A stretch of 64,000 nt of DNA from Flavisericum labens (lineage in GTDB: Bacteria > Bacteroidota > Bacteroidia > Flavobacteriales > Flavobacteriaceae): NCBI RefSeq assembly GCF_045446075.1, contig NZ_JBJJBQ010000002.1, forward strand, positions 186,001 to 250,000, written 5' to 3'. Every line of letters begins with the position of its first letter. The first letter of the stretch is position 1. Under the pieces are notes generated by a model. That model saw only the letters and a program-made list of their open reading frames with translations, was not told where the DNA came from and made no database searches. Positions 8,102 through 16,405 of the stretch are shown piece after piece. A program made the translations under genes and the position numbers.

Positions 8102-9505
8102 TTATCTAAAATTGTATCGTTCTTTTTCACCGTTGGAATTGATAAGTTCTATTCTAACAGCCTCCGAAGTGCTTTTTCTAAAAACCCTTTGAACATCTTC
8201 AATAGAATTAACTTTTTCATCATTTATGGCCGTAACAATGCAGCCCTCAGTAATACCGTTTCGTCTCCAGTATTCTTCATAGCGTTCATCCAATTCTAAA
8301 ATTTTAACACCGTTGGGAGCCTTGAATTTTTTCAAGTCTGCAGTTTTGGCATCTTTTACTAATCCTACTAACGGCATGTTATAAGTTTGGCGCTTAGCTA
8401 GTGTTACAGGAACAGTTTTTATGTGGCCGTCTCTAGATAGCTTTAATTCAACAACGTCATTAGGGCGCTTAGCGCTTAAATGTCCTGTTAAATCTGAAAA
8501 TTTCGAGACTTTAATATTATCAATTTCCTTAATGATATCACCTTTTTTTAACCCAGCTTTGTCGGCTCCGGAATCTTCTACTACACTATCAATATAAACA
8601 CCCTCTGTATCTTCTACCCCTATTTTTTCAGCAGCGGCACTGTTTAGGGCGCCACCTTGTATGCCCAAAATTCCATTTTGTACATTGCCATATTCCATAA
8701 TGTCTTCAATAACCTTTCTGGCAATATTACTGGGCACGGCAAATGAATAGCCAATGTAAGACCCTGTTTGCGAAGTTATTGCCGTGTTGATACCAACCAA
8801 TTCACCGTTGGTGTTTACCAAGGCGCCACCAGAATTCCCAGGGTTAACTGCAGCATCGGTTTGTATAAAGGACTGTGCACTCGTTCCTGTTAAATCTCTC
8901 GATTTGGCGCTAATAATACCCGCTGTTACCGTCGAGGTTAAATTAAAAGGATTACCAACAGCTAACACCCATTCGCCAATTTTTGCATTATCAGAATCAG
9001 CGAAAGTTACAAAAGGCAGTTCTTCGTCGGCATCAATCTTTAAAAGAGCGATATCTGTTTTGGCATCGGCGCCAATCAATTCTGCGGTAAAGGTTTTGTT
9101 ATTATTAAGTGTTACCGAAAGCTCGTGAGCATTCTTTATCACGTGATTATTCGTTATAATATAGCCGTCGGCATTAATTATTACACCTGATCCAGTACCC
9201 AATTGGGCACGCTGTTGGGGTTGCCTGCCGGAAAACAAATCTTGTAATGTGAATTTTCCAGTACTGAGAGTCACATTTTTCACGTGTACAACTGCATTTA
9301 CCGTGTTTTCGGCCGCAATGGTAAAATCGGGAGCCTCTAAAATATTATTAATTTTACTAATATTATTTGTTGGTAAAAACGTTGGGTTTTCAGCTTGACT
9401 AGCAACCAAAACCGGTTGTTTTTCTTCAATGAAAATTTTGTAGGCTCCTAAAGTAAAAATACCGCCCAGGGCCGAAACTAATACTAATGCTAAAATTTTT
9501 TTCAT
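8102..9505 (-). CDS. HtrA/DegP family serine protease with two PDZ domains
   Basis: A 467-residue envelope protease-chaperone. An N-terminal hydrophobic segment (ILALVLVSALGGIFTLGAY) exports or anchors it. The trypsin-like domain holds the catalytic triad at about His121 (TNNHVI), Asp151 (TDIALLK) and Ser225 (GNSGGAL). A first PDZ domain follows from about residue 280 (GILGIQGG to KKGDIIKEID), and a second from about 380. It degrades misfolded periplasmic proteins in related organisms. It is transcribed alone and divergently from dapF. The 203 bp between them contain the dapF -7 box but no clear box for this gene. Confidence 0.94.
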   Translation of the reverse strand: MKKILALVLVSALGGIFTLGAYKIFIEEKQPVLVASQAENPTFLPTNNISKINNILEAPDFTIAAENTVNAVVHVKNVTLSTGKFTLQDLFSGRQPQQRAQLGTGSGVIINADGYIITNNHVIKNAHELSVTLNNNKTFTAELIGADAKTDIALLKIDADEELPFVTFADSDNAKIGEWVLAVGNPFNLTSTVTAGIISAKSRDLTGTSAQSFIQTDAAVNPGNSGGALVNTNGELVGINTAITSQTGSYIGYSFAVPSNIARKVIEDIMEYGNVQNGILGIQGGALNSAAAEKIGVEDTEGVYIDSVVEDSGADKAGLKKGDIIKEIDNIKVSKFSDLTGHLSAKRPNDVVELKLSRDGHIKTVPVTLAKRQTYNMPLVGLVKDAKTADLKKFKAPNGVKILELDERYEEYWRRNGITEGCIVTAINDEKVNSIEDVQRVFRKSTSEAVRIELINSNGEKERYNFR

Positions 9506-9691
9506 AATTTAAAATTTAACTTTTTAATTTTTTCGAGACCATGTCTCTAATCATTTTTATTGTTTCTTGTTGAATGAATAAATATTTAACGATTAAAATT
9601 AATTATTTATTGAATTAGCCTTCCGCTTTTAACGATTTTTAACTTCATATTTAACGGTGATTTAACACTCAATAAAACGCTATAATATTTA

Positions 9692-9699
9692 TATCTTTG
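9692..9699 (+). promoter_or_regulatory. -7 promoter box of the dapF operon
   Basis: TATCTTTG matches TAnnTTTG exactly and lies 9 bp before the dapF ATG at 9709, so the leader is very short. The in-frame TTG at 9697 belongs to this box and is not a start. Confidence 0.75.
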
Positions 9700-9708
9700 T
9701 GCTTCAAT

Positions 9709-10482
9709 ATGCAACAGACTTTTTACAAATATCAAGGAACAGGAAACGATTTTGTGATGATTGATAATCGTCAACAAATATTCGACAAAAATGATACCAA
9801 ACGCATAAATTTATTGTGCGACCGACGTTTTGGCATTGGTGCAGATGGACTTATTTTATTGGAAAACCATGATAAATATGATTTTAAAATGGTTTACTAT
9901 AATGCTGATGGAAATGAGAGTACCATGTGTGGAAATGGTGGGCGCTGTTTAGTGGCATTTGCCAAACAGTTGGGGGTTATTGAAAACGATTGCACTTTTG
10001 AAGCCATTGACGGACTGCATCATGCGACTATAGAAAACGGTATTGTAAACCTGCAAATGCAGGACGTTGATACTATTGAAAAAATAAAAAACCATGTGTT
10101 TTTAAATACCGGATCACCACATCATGTACAGTTTGAGAGCGGTATTGAAAATTTCGATATTAAAAGTGTCGGGGCCAAAATTAGGTATGGAGCGCCTTAC
10201 AACCAAGAAGGCACTAACGTTAATTTTGTCAAGAAAATATTTGATGACACCTATAGGGTAAGAACCTACGAACGTGGCGTAGAAGGCGAAACGCTATCTT
10301 GTGGAACGGGGGTAACGGCCGTTGCCATTGCCATGCATTATATTGGGGAAACCGAAAAAAACTTAATTAATCTTAACGTTGAAGGCGGTAAGTTGCAAGT
10401 GCGTTTTAATGTTGAAAATGGTACCTACAGCAATGTTTGGTTAATTGGCCCGGCAACATTTGTATTTAAAGGAACAATATGA
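9709..10482 (+). CDS. dapF: Diaminopimelate epimerase DapF
   Basis: This enzyme converts LL- to meso-diaminopimelate for lysine and peptidoglycan synthesis, using two catalytic cysteines. Both are visible: the first in ESTMCGNGGRCL and the second in ETLSCGTGVTAVAIA. The substrate-binding N-terminus FYKYQGTGNDFVMIDNR is typical, and 257 aa is the usual length. The start is set at the ATG at 9709, because the earlier TTG at 9697 sits inside the promoter. It heads a tight operon; its stop overlaps the next start by 4 bp. Confidence 0.97.
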   Translation: MQQTFYKYQGTGNDFVMIDNRQQIFDKNDTKRINLLCDRRFGIGADGLILLENHDKYDFKMVYYNADGNESTMCGNGGRCLVAFAKQLGVIENDCTFEAIDGLHHATIENGIVNLQMQDVDTIEKIKNHVFLNTGSPHHVQFESGIENFDIKSVGAKIRYGAPYNQEGTNVNFVKKIFDDTYRVRTYERGVEGETLSCGTGVTAVAIAMHYIGETEKNLINLNVEGGKLQVRFNVENGTYSNVWLIGPATFVFKGTI

Positions 10483-11006
10483 TAACCTTAAAAGGCGAAA
10501 ACATCTTTTTACGGGCACTGGAACCTGAAGATCTTGAGTTTGTGCACGAAGTTGAAAACGATGAAGCTGTCTGGGAAATAAGTAATACCCAGACCCCATA
10601 TTCAAGATTTTTAATTAAACAATATTTGGATCATGCGCATAAGGATATCTATGAAGTAAAACAATTAAGGTTGGTTATTTCAAATTATAATAAGGAGACC
10701 GTTGGCTTGATAGATTTATTCGATTTCGACTTTAAAAATAAAAGGGCAGGGGTTGGTATTTTGGTAAAGTCGCCTAACGACCGCTCTAAAGGTTTTGGTA
10801 AAGAAGCGCTTAAATTAGTTGTTAATTATAGTTTTGTTCATTTAGGCTTACATCAGTTATATTGTAATATTTCAGAAGGGAACGATGTTAGTAAAAAGCT
10901 TTTTACAAGTCAAGGATTTAAGGAAGTGGGAATTAAAGAAGACTGGAATGTTATTAATGGGGCCTTTAAAAACGAGTATCTGTTTCAGCTTATAAACAAG
11001 AGTTAA
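10479..11006 (+). CDS. GNAT family N-acetyltransferase (RimJ/RimL type)
   Basis: A 175-residue acetyltransferase that uses acetyl-CoA. The N-terminus LKGENIFLRALEPEDLEFVHEVEND and the CoA-binding region NDRSKGFGKEALKLVVNYSF are characteristic of the RimJ/RimL-like group, as is the late LHQLYCNISEGNDVSKKLFTSQGF. The acceptor, either a protein N-terminus or a small molecule, cannot be read from the sequence. It overlaps dapF by 4 bp (ATGA) and is followed immediately by mltG, so it is translationally coupled within the operon. Confidence 0.9.
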   Translation: MITLKGENIFLRALEPEDLEFVHEVENDEAVWEISNTQTPYSRFLIKQYLDHAHKDIYEVKQLRLVISNYNKETVGLIDLFDFDFKNKRAGVGILVKSPNDRSKGFGKEALKLVVNYSFVHLGLHQLYCNISEGNDVSKKLFTSQGFKEVGIKEDWNVINGAFKNEYLFQLINKS

Positions 11007-12050
11007 ATGTACATTAAAAAAATACTTATTGCTATTGTGATTTTAGGGCTAGTGGCTGCCGCTTTTTTTGCCCATTTTGTTTATAACGCCATGCTTAGGC
11101 CTAATACAGCTTTTAACAATGAGGTGGCCTATATTTTTGTACCAACTAATGCATCTTATCAAGAAGTTAGAAGTCAGTTAGAACCCTTGTTGGATGATAT
11201 GGATTCTTTTGATGCCTTAGCTGAACGAAAAAAATATACATCAAACATAAAGGCTGGCCGTTTTGAGATTAAAAAGGGTATGAGTAATAATGATATCATT
11301 AACTCTATAAGAAGTATAAACTTGCCAATAAAATTATCGTTCAACAACCAAGAATCTCTCGAGAAGTTAGCAGGAAGGGTGTCATCTCAAATAGAAGCTG
11401 ATAGTTTATCGGTATTGAATTCAATGAAAAACCCTGAATTTTTAGCTGAAAATCATTTTAATGAAGCTACCGCGTTGGGTATGTATTTACCTAACAGCTA
11501 TGAGTTCTTCTGGAATACATCGGCAGCAGCTTTTAGAAACCGGATGTTGAAAGAATACAACCGCTTTTGGAGTGAAAGTAAAAGAAAAAAAGCAGAAGAA
11601 ATTGGTTTATCCCCAAACCAAGTAATTGCATTGGCCTCTATTGTACACGAAGAGTCTAAACAAGCCAGTGAGCAGCCTAGAATAGCTGGTGTATATATGA
11701 ATCGGCTTAGAATAGGTATGCCATTGCAGGCCGACCCTACTTTAAAATTCGCTGCATATCAGCTTCCAAAGTACAAAAACACCATAATAAAGCGTGTTTT
11801 AAATGTGCATAAAGAAATAGATTCTCCTTATAATACTTATAAAAATCTAGGCTTGCCTCCAGGGCTTATCGCCATGCCTGATATTTCGGCGATTAATGCG
11901 GTGCTCAACTACGAAAAGCATAAGTATTTATATTTTGCTGCCGACTCCAACCGTTTGGGGTTTCATAAGTTCGCCAAAACCCTATCTCAACATAATGTTA
12001 ATGCTCGGGCATATCAGCGGTATTTGTCGTCTCAAGGGATTAATAGGTAG
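11007..12050 (+). CDS. mltG: Endolytic transglycosylase MltG
   Basis: An inner-membrane lytic transglycosylase that cuts nascent glycan strands and sets their length. One N-terminal membrane helix (ILIAIVILGLVAAAFFAHFVY) precedes the YceG-like domain. The catalytic region ALASIVHEESKQASEQPRIAGVYMNRL has the conserved Glu in HEES, followed by LQADPTLKFA and, near the end, GLPPGLIAMP. The length of 347 aa is normal. The ATG follows the GNAT stop directly, and the gene's stop overlaps the start of the next one by one base. Lying beside dapF, it gives the operon a cell-wall theme. Confidence 0.95.
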   Translation: MYIKKILIAIVILGLVAAAFFAHFVYNAMLRPNTAFNNEVAYIFVPTNASYQEVRSQLEPLLDDMDSFDALAERKKYTSNIKAGRFEIKKGMSNNDIINSIRSINLPIKLSFNNQESLEKLAGRVSSQIEADSLSVLNSMKNPEFLAENHFNEATALGMYLPNSYEFFWNTSAAAFRNRMLKEYNRFWSESKRKKAEEIGLSPNQVIALASIVHEESKQASEQPRIAGVYMNRLRIGMPLQADPTLKFAAYQLPKYKNTIIKRVLNVHKEIDSPYNTYKNLGLPPGLIAMPDISAINAVLNYEKHKYLYFAADSNRLGFHKFAKTLSQHNVNARAYQRYLSSQGINR

Positions 12051-12961
12051 TGAATTGTCGGGTGGTAAAGCATATGGCGCTATTTGTTTTGTTACCTTTT
12101 GTTTCCTTGGCGCAGTCTAAATTTAATAGGTTTTTTACACCAAGTGATAGCCTAAACATTTCCAGAAGAAATACGATAATAGTAACTGAGGCATCTTTGT
12201 CGGCTTTAACAATTGTTGGCTTGGACCAACTTTGGTATGCCGATTATGATCGTTCTAGGTTTCATGTGGTTAATGATAACGATCAGTGGTTGCAAATGGA
12301 TAAGTTGGGCCATATGTTTACATCTTATCAGTTGGGAAGGCATGGCGCACAATTGCTAAACTGGAGTGGTGTTCAAAAAAAAGACCAATTGATTTACGGA
12401 GCTACTTTGGGTTTTACGTTTTTAACCGCCGTTGAGGTGTTGGATGGTTATTCTAAAGAATGGGGTTTTTCTTGGGGCGATGTTTTGGCAAATGGAGCAG
12501 GAACAGGACTGTATATTGGACAAGAATTGCTGTGGAATGAACAACGAATTGCCGTTAAGTACTCTTTCCATGAAACAAAATTCGCACAACATAACCCAGA
12601 TAAACTGGGAAAATCGTTTTTAGAGCAGGTTTTAAAGGATTATAACGGGCAAACTTATTGGTTGAGTTTTAATTTGCATTCATTTTTTAAAAATAGTAAT
12701 ATTCCAAAATGGCTAAATATAGCGGTGGGATACGGGGCTGACGGGATGCTTTACGGCTCGAAAGATATTGACAATCAGGTGTTAACAAATATTGACAGGT
12801 ATAGACAGTTTTACTTAAGTTTTGATGTAAATTTGAATAAGATTAAGACGAATTCGAAGTTATTGATGACTATTTTCGATGTTTTTAATATGATAAAAAT
12901 ACCATTTCCTGCTCTTGAAATTAGCAAAAAAGGGCCTGTATTTCATCTATTCTTCATTTAA
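12050..12961 (+). CDS. DUF2279 family (YfiM-like) envelope protein
   Basis: A 303-residue protein beginning at a GTG that overlaps the mltG stop. An ATG at 12074 (MALFVLLPFVSLAQS) would also give a proper signal peptide. The core matches the DUF2279/YfiM family: VGLDQLWYADYDRSRFHVVNDN, then MDKLGHMFTSYQLGR with a conserved His, and KEWGFSWGDVLANGAGT. Its function is unknown. It is the last gene of the dapF-GNAT-mltG operon, which suggests an envelope role. Confidence 0.85.
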   Translation: MNCRVVKHMALFVLLPFVSLAQSKFNRFFTPSDSLNISRRNTIIVTEASLSALTIVGLDQLWYADYDRSRFHVVNDNDQWLQMDKLGHMFTSYQLGRHGAQLLNWSGVQKKDQLIYGATLGFTFLTAVEVLDGYSKEWGFSWGDVLANGAGTGLYIGQELLWNEQRIAVKYSFHETKFAQHNPDKLGKSFLEQVLKDYNGQTYWLSFNLHSFFKNSNIPKWLNIAVGYGADGMLYGSKDIDNQVLTNIDRYRQFYLSFDVNLNKIKTNSKLLMTIFDVFNMIKIPFPALEISKKGPVFHLFFI

Positions 12962-12983
12962 AAACAGTACTTAATCGATTAAT

Positions 12984-13014
12984 TTTGAAGTTATTGATTT
13001 TTATTATAATTTTG
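12984..13014 (+). promoter_or_regulatory. Full -33/-7 promoter of the lysozyme-like gene
   Basis: TTTG (12984-12987), then exactly 19 bp, then TAATTTTG (13007-13014). This fits the complete Bacteroidota consensus TTTG-N19-TAnnTTTG. The ATG at 13072 follows after 57 bp. Confidence 0.8.
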
Positions 13015-13071
13015 CACGCTCAAATTTCAAGGCATATTTTACATTAAAATTTGCTGAAAAAATTTAAAACT

Positions 13072-13740
13072 ATGGTAAAGCAAACTACAGGTTATTTAAC
13101 CCTAACGCTTACAACATTAGTGCTGTTTGGTTTCATGTTTCAAAATGAGGAAACCATAAATTTGGGCAAGTATTCTACTAAAGGCTTAGATTTAAACTAC
13201 ACCGTTAACAATGATAGCTATGGAATTAATGAGCTTTTGGCTTTTAATGTCAATCAAGGCTCAGAAGAAACGTACGCTCCTTATTTAGGGAAGTCCTTTG
13301 TTGGTTTTAAGGAAGCTCTTGCTTTCAAAGAATCTGGAGGTAACTACAACTCTGTTAATACTTATGGTTATCTAGGTAAATATCAATTTGGAGCTTCAAC
13401 TTTAAAGCTTATAGGAATAAATAATCCTGCTAAGTTCTTAAAGAACCCAAGATTACAGGAAAAAGCCTTTTTGGCTAATACAGCCCGTAATAAATGGATT
13501 TTAAGACGAGATATTAAGAATTTTGTTGGAAAACGAATTAATGGTACCATCGTTACTGAGTCTGGTATTTTGGCTGCAGCTCATTTAGCCGGTCCAGGTA
13601 GTGTGAAAAAATATTTAAGAAGTTATGGCTTAGATAATTTTGCTGATGGATATGGAACCACGGTTTATTATTATATGAAACGTTTTTCTGGTTACGATAC
13701 TTCATTTGTTAAAGCAAATAGAAAAGCAAGAGCACTTTAG
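13072..13740 (+). CDS. Secreted lysozyme/transglycosylase-like protein
   Basis: A 222-residue protein with an N-terminal hydrophobic segment (GYLTLTLTTLVLFGFMF). The domain from about residue 85 has the lysozyme-superfamily pattern EALAFKESGGNYNSVNTYGY followed by LGKYQFGASTLKLIGI. The Glu in KESGG is the likely catalytic acid, and later ESGILAAAHLAGPGSVKKYL resembles the transglycosylase helical core. It probably acts on peptidoglycan. A TTG at 13051 could extend it by 7 residues, but the ATG gives the better signal sequence. It lies downstream of mltG but has its own strong promoter. Confidence 0.8.
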   Translation: MVKQTTGYLTLTLTTLVLFGFMFQNEETINLGKYSTKGLDLNYTVNNDSYGINELLAFNVNQGSEETYAPYLGKSFVGFKEALAFKESGGNYNSVNTYGYLGKYQFGASTLKLIGINNPAKFLKNPRLQEKAFLANTARNKWILRRDIKNFVGKRINGTIVTESGILAAAHLAGPGSVKKYLRSYGLDNFADGYGTTVYYYMKRFSGYDTSFVKANRKARAL

Positions 13741-13759
13741 CTAAGCGATTTAGGTTATA

Positions 13760-14476
13760 TTAAAGTTTATGTATTATAAATATGGTAGGTCTTTTATGAA
13801 GGTCTACCTTATTTTTTTTCCATAGATTGGCTGTAAGTGTTTTAATATATTCCGTTGGTAATGTAATGTCGCAAGCTACACATATATAGGTGTTGCATTC
13901 TAGAACGCTTGTTAGGTCTTCAAGCATTTTGTTATTCCTATATGGCGTTTCTATAAATATTTGCGATTGGTTTTGCTCGAATGACAGACGCTCTAATCGT
14001 TTTATTTCTTTCTTACGTTCGCCTTTATCAATAGGCAGGTAGCCGTTAAAGGTAAAACTCTGCCCGTTCAGACCAGAACTCATGATAGCCATTAAAATTG
14101 ATGAAGGCCCAACCAAAGGCACTACTTTTAAGTTTTTAGTATGTGCTATTTTTACAATATCAGCGCCTGGGTCGGCAACACCTGGACATCCAGCTTCCGA
14201 CAGTAGTCCGACATTAATGCCGTTCAAACAAGGTTCTAAAAAACGCGGCAAATCGGCTGCGTCTGTAAATTTGTTCAAAAGAAAAATATTAAGCGAGGGC
14301 TGCGATTTTTCTGGACATATCCGTTTTATAAAACGCCGTGCTGTTTTTTCATTTTCAACAATAAAAGTTTCTGTATTTTCAATAATTTGTTTTACAGTAG
14401 CAGGAAGCACCTCTAAAGGGTTGTTGTCTCCCAAGGTGGTTGGAATGAGGTAAAGTTTGCCTTTGTGGTTTGTCAT
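13760..14476 (-). CDS. RsmI-like SAM-dependent methyltransferase
   Basis: A 238-residue protein of the tetrapyrrole-methylase fold, like RsmI, which methylates 2'-OH of C1402 in 16S rRNA. Typical pieces are KLYLIPTTLGDN, VENEKTARRFIK, NVGLLSEAGCPGVADPGAD with the glycine-rich SAM-binding loop, VPLVGPSSILMAIMSSGLNG and FIETPYRNNKMLEDL. Bacteroidota often carry a second, diverged RsmI paralogue of this shape, so the exact target is uncertain. Its ATG directly follows the stop of the sugar dehydrogenase gene, and it closes the dnaA gene string. Confidence 0.85.
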   Translation of the reverse strand: MTNHKGKLYLIPTTLGDNNPLEVLPATVKQIIENTETFIVENEKTARRFIKRICPEKSQPSLNIFLLNKFTDAADLPRFLEPCLNGINVGLLSEAGCPGVADPGADIVKIAHTKNLKVVPLVGPSSILMAIMSSGLNGQSFTFNGYLPIDKGERKKEIKRLERLSFEQNQSQIFIETPYRNNKMLEDLTSVLECNTYICVACDITLPTEYIKTLTANLWKKNKVDLHKRPTIFIIHKL

Positions 14477-15886
14477 TTAATTTATGATAAGCTTTTTTAC
14501 AATTTTTGTGGAATCATTTAGATTAACTTGAATGAAATATACGCCTTTGCTGTATTTTTCAACGGGCAAATTAATGATTTTATCATTTGGGACCATGCTC
14601 TTTATGCTTTGCTCCTTAATGTTGTAAAGTGATACCAATAAGGCGTTTTCGTAAATATTGGATAAATTAATCGTAACATAATGAGTTGATGGGTTGGGGT
14701 AGATACTAAATTTGGTTTCCCTGGCGGTCGAAATATTTAAATTAGCATCGGTTATTTTATAAATACTGGAACCTCCAGCAATATAAAGCTCTCCAGTTGA
14801 ATCTTCGCCAAAAGTAGTCCACCCTTGAGTGATATTCGGTGTTTGAAAAGCTAACGACCAGTTTTCGGCATTGTTTGTTAAAATACCAATGTCTCGTTTA
14901 CAATAATCTGCAAAAAAGTATTTTCCGATAAAATTAGGGTAGTTGTTGCCGCGGTAAACATAGCCACCGGTTATTGAGCCGGAACAGCCACTTCCAACAT
15001 GTGCGTATTCGGCAACTGGAGTCACCGTAGCGCCCAATCCTCCAGATGGACAATTGGCACTGGTATTAAAAACGTGATTGCCTTCATAGCATCGCCATCC
15101 ATAGTTGTCACCAGGAGTTCCATAACCTGTTACCTTGTTGATTTCTTCGTATTCGTTTTGACCTACATCGGCTATCCATAAATCAGAAGTTGTCCTATCA
15201 AACGAAAATTTCCATGGATTACGCAAGCCAATGGCATAAATTTCGGGCCTAGGGTCTTCAGGACCGTTGGCCGAATTTGAAAACGGATTTTCTGAGGGTA
15301 TAGTATAAGTGGTTCCGCCAACGTCTATACGCAATAATTTACCAAAAATACTTGACGTGTTTTGTGCTCGGTTCTGCGGGTCACCACCACTACCTCCGTC
15401 ACCAACACCTATATAAAGGAATCCGTCACTTCCAAATGCTAATTTACCACCATTGTGATTGCCATAAGGTTGTTTGTAAGTCAATAAAGTTTCTCCGTTA
15501 ATGTTTGCTATGTTCGGGTTTTCGCTCACTGTATATCGAGCAATGATGGTATTGGGTTCATTAGTGCTTGTGTTGTCAGTATAATTTACATAAAACCTGC
15601 CAGAGGCGCTGTAGTCTGGCGCAAAGGCTAGCCCTAGAAGTCCGCGTTCGCCGCCAGAACCTACCAGATTTGAAATGTTTAGAAACGGCGTAGCGTTAAT
15701 ACTGCCGTCAGGATTTAGTATTTTAATTATTCCTGATTTTTCAACAACAAACAGTCTTTCATCGTTGGCATGTGCAATTTCGACAGGGTTGCTAAACCCT
15801 GAGGCAAAAGTTTCAAGTTGCACCGTTTGCGATAATCCTATGAAGCAAAGTGTGCAAAATACTAGAGTGGTAGATAGATTTTTCAT
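14477..15886 (-). CDS. PQQ-dependent sugar dehydrogenase with T9SS sorting domain
   Basis: A 469-residue secreted enzyme. A signal peptide (MKNLSTTLVFCTLCFIGLSQ) precedes a glucose/sorbosone dehydrogenase-type beta propeller: ANDERLFVVEKSGIIKIL, GERGLLGLAFAPDY, GNHNGGKLAFGSDGFLYIGV with its GDGG calcium site, and IYAIGLRNPWKFSFDR. The last 80 or so residues form a type A T9SS C-terminal domain (FSIYPNPSTHYVTINLS to GVYFIQVN and KKLIIN), so it is exported to the cell surface. It sits between dnaA/LMW-PTP and the RsmI-like gene, an unusual place for a secreted oxidoreductase. Substrate unknown. Confidence 0.9.
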   Translation of the reverse strand: MKNLSTTLVFCTLCFIGLSQTVQLETFASGFSNPVEIAHANDERLFVVEKSGIIKILNPDGSINATPFLNISNLVGSGGERGLLGLAFAPDYSASGRFYVNYTDNTSTNEPNTIIARYTVSENPNIANINGETLLTYKQPYGNHNGGKLAFGSDGFLYIGVGDGGSGGDPQNRAQNTSSIFGKLLRIDVGGTTYTIPSENPFSNSANGPEDPRPEIYAIGLRNPWKFSFDRTTSDLWIADVGQNEYEEINKVTGYGTPGDNYGWRCYEGNHVFNTSANCPSGGLGATVTPVAEYAHVGSGCSGSITGGYVYRGNNYPNFIGKYFFADYCKRDIGILTNNAENWSLAFQTPNITQGWTTFGEDSTGELYIAGGSSIYKITDANLNISTARETKFSIYPNPSTHYVTINLSNIYENALLVSLYNIKEQSIKSMVPNDKIINLPVEKYSKGVYFIQVNLNDSTKIVKKLIIN

Positions 15887-15940
15887 AAAGCATCTTTTTA
15901 CGTAAAGTTAATAAATAAGATGCTGATTACCACGAGGTAA

Positions 15941-16393
15941 TTAGGTTGCCTTGTTGGCGATAATATCACAGGCTTCATCAAGCATACTGTAAACATTCTC
16001 GAAACCTTGGTCGCCGCCGTAATAAGGGTCTGGAACGTCGTAGTTTTTATTGGGGTGAACTTCGTTTAAAATCATATTTACTTTTGCAATATCCTTGTCG
16101 TTTCGAGCCAATTTTAAAACATTTTGAAAATTGGAACGGTCCATCACATAAATCAGATCGAATCGGTCAAAATCAGAAACTTCAAACTGTCTTCCTCTTA
16201 AATTTGAAATATCCAAACCGTATTTCCTGGCAACGGCAACCGAGCGTTGGTCGGGTGTGCTTCCAATATGGTAGGCTGCTGTGCCAGCAGAATCGACTGT
16301 AAATGATTCTGAGGATAACTTAGATTTTAAAATGCCTTCGGCCAGAGGAGAACGACAAATGTTTCCAAGGCAAACCATTAGAATTTTAGTCAT
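15941..16393 (-). CDS. Low-molecular-weight protein-tyrosine phosphatase
   Basis: A 150-residue cytoplasmic phosphatase. The P-loop CLGNICRSPLAEG (C-x5-R) is at about residues 8-14, and the general-acid loop DPYYGG is near residue 121. The family dephosphorylates phosphotyrosine, often on exopolysaccharide-regulating tyrosine kinases. It starts 12 bp after the dnaA stop and is followed 54 bp later by the sugar dehydrogenase gene, so it is probably co-transcribed with dnaA. It is distinct from the ArsC-type phosphatase at about 20 kb. Confidence 0.93.
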   Translation of the reverse strand: MTKILMVCLGNICRSPLAEGILKSKLSSESFTVDSAGTAAYHIGSTPDQRSVAVARKYGLDISNLRGRQFEVSDFDRFDLIYVMDRSNFQNVLKLARNDKDIAKVNMILNEVHPNKNYDVPDPYYGGDQGFENVYSMLDEACDIIANKAT

Positions 16394-16405
16394 TTCAATT
16401 GAAAT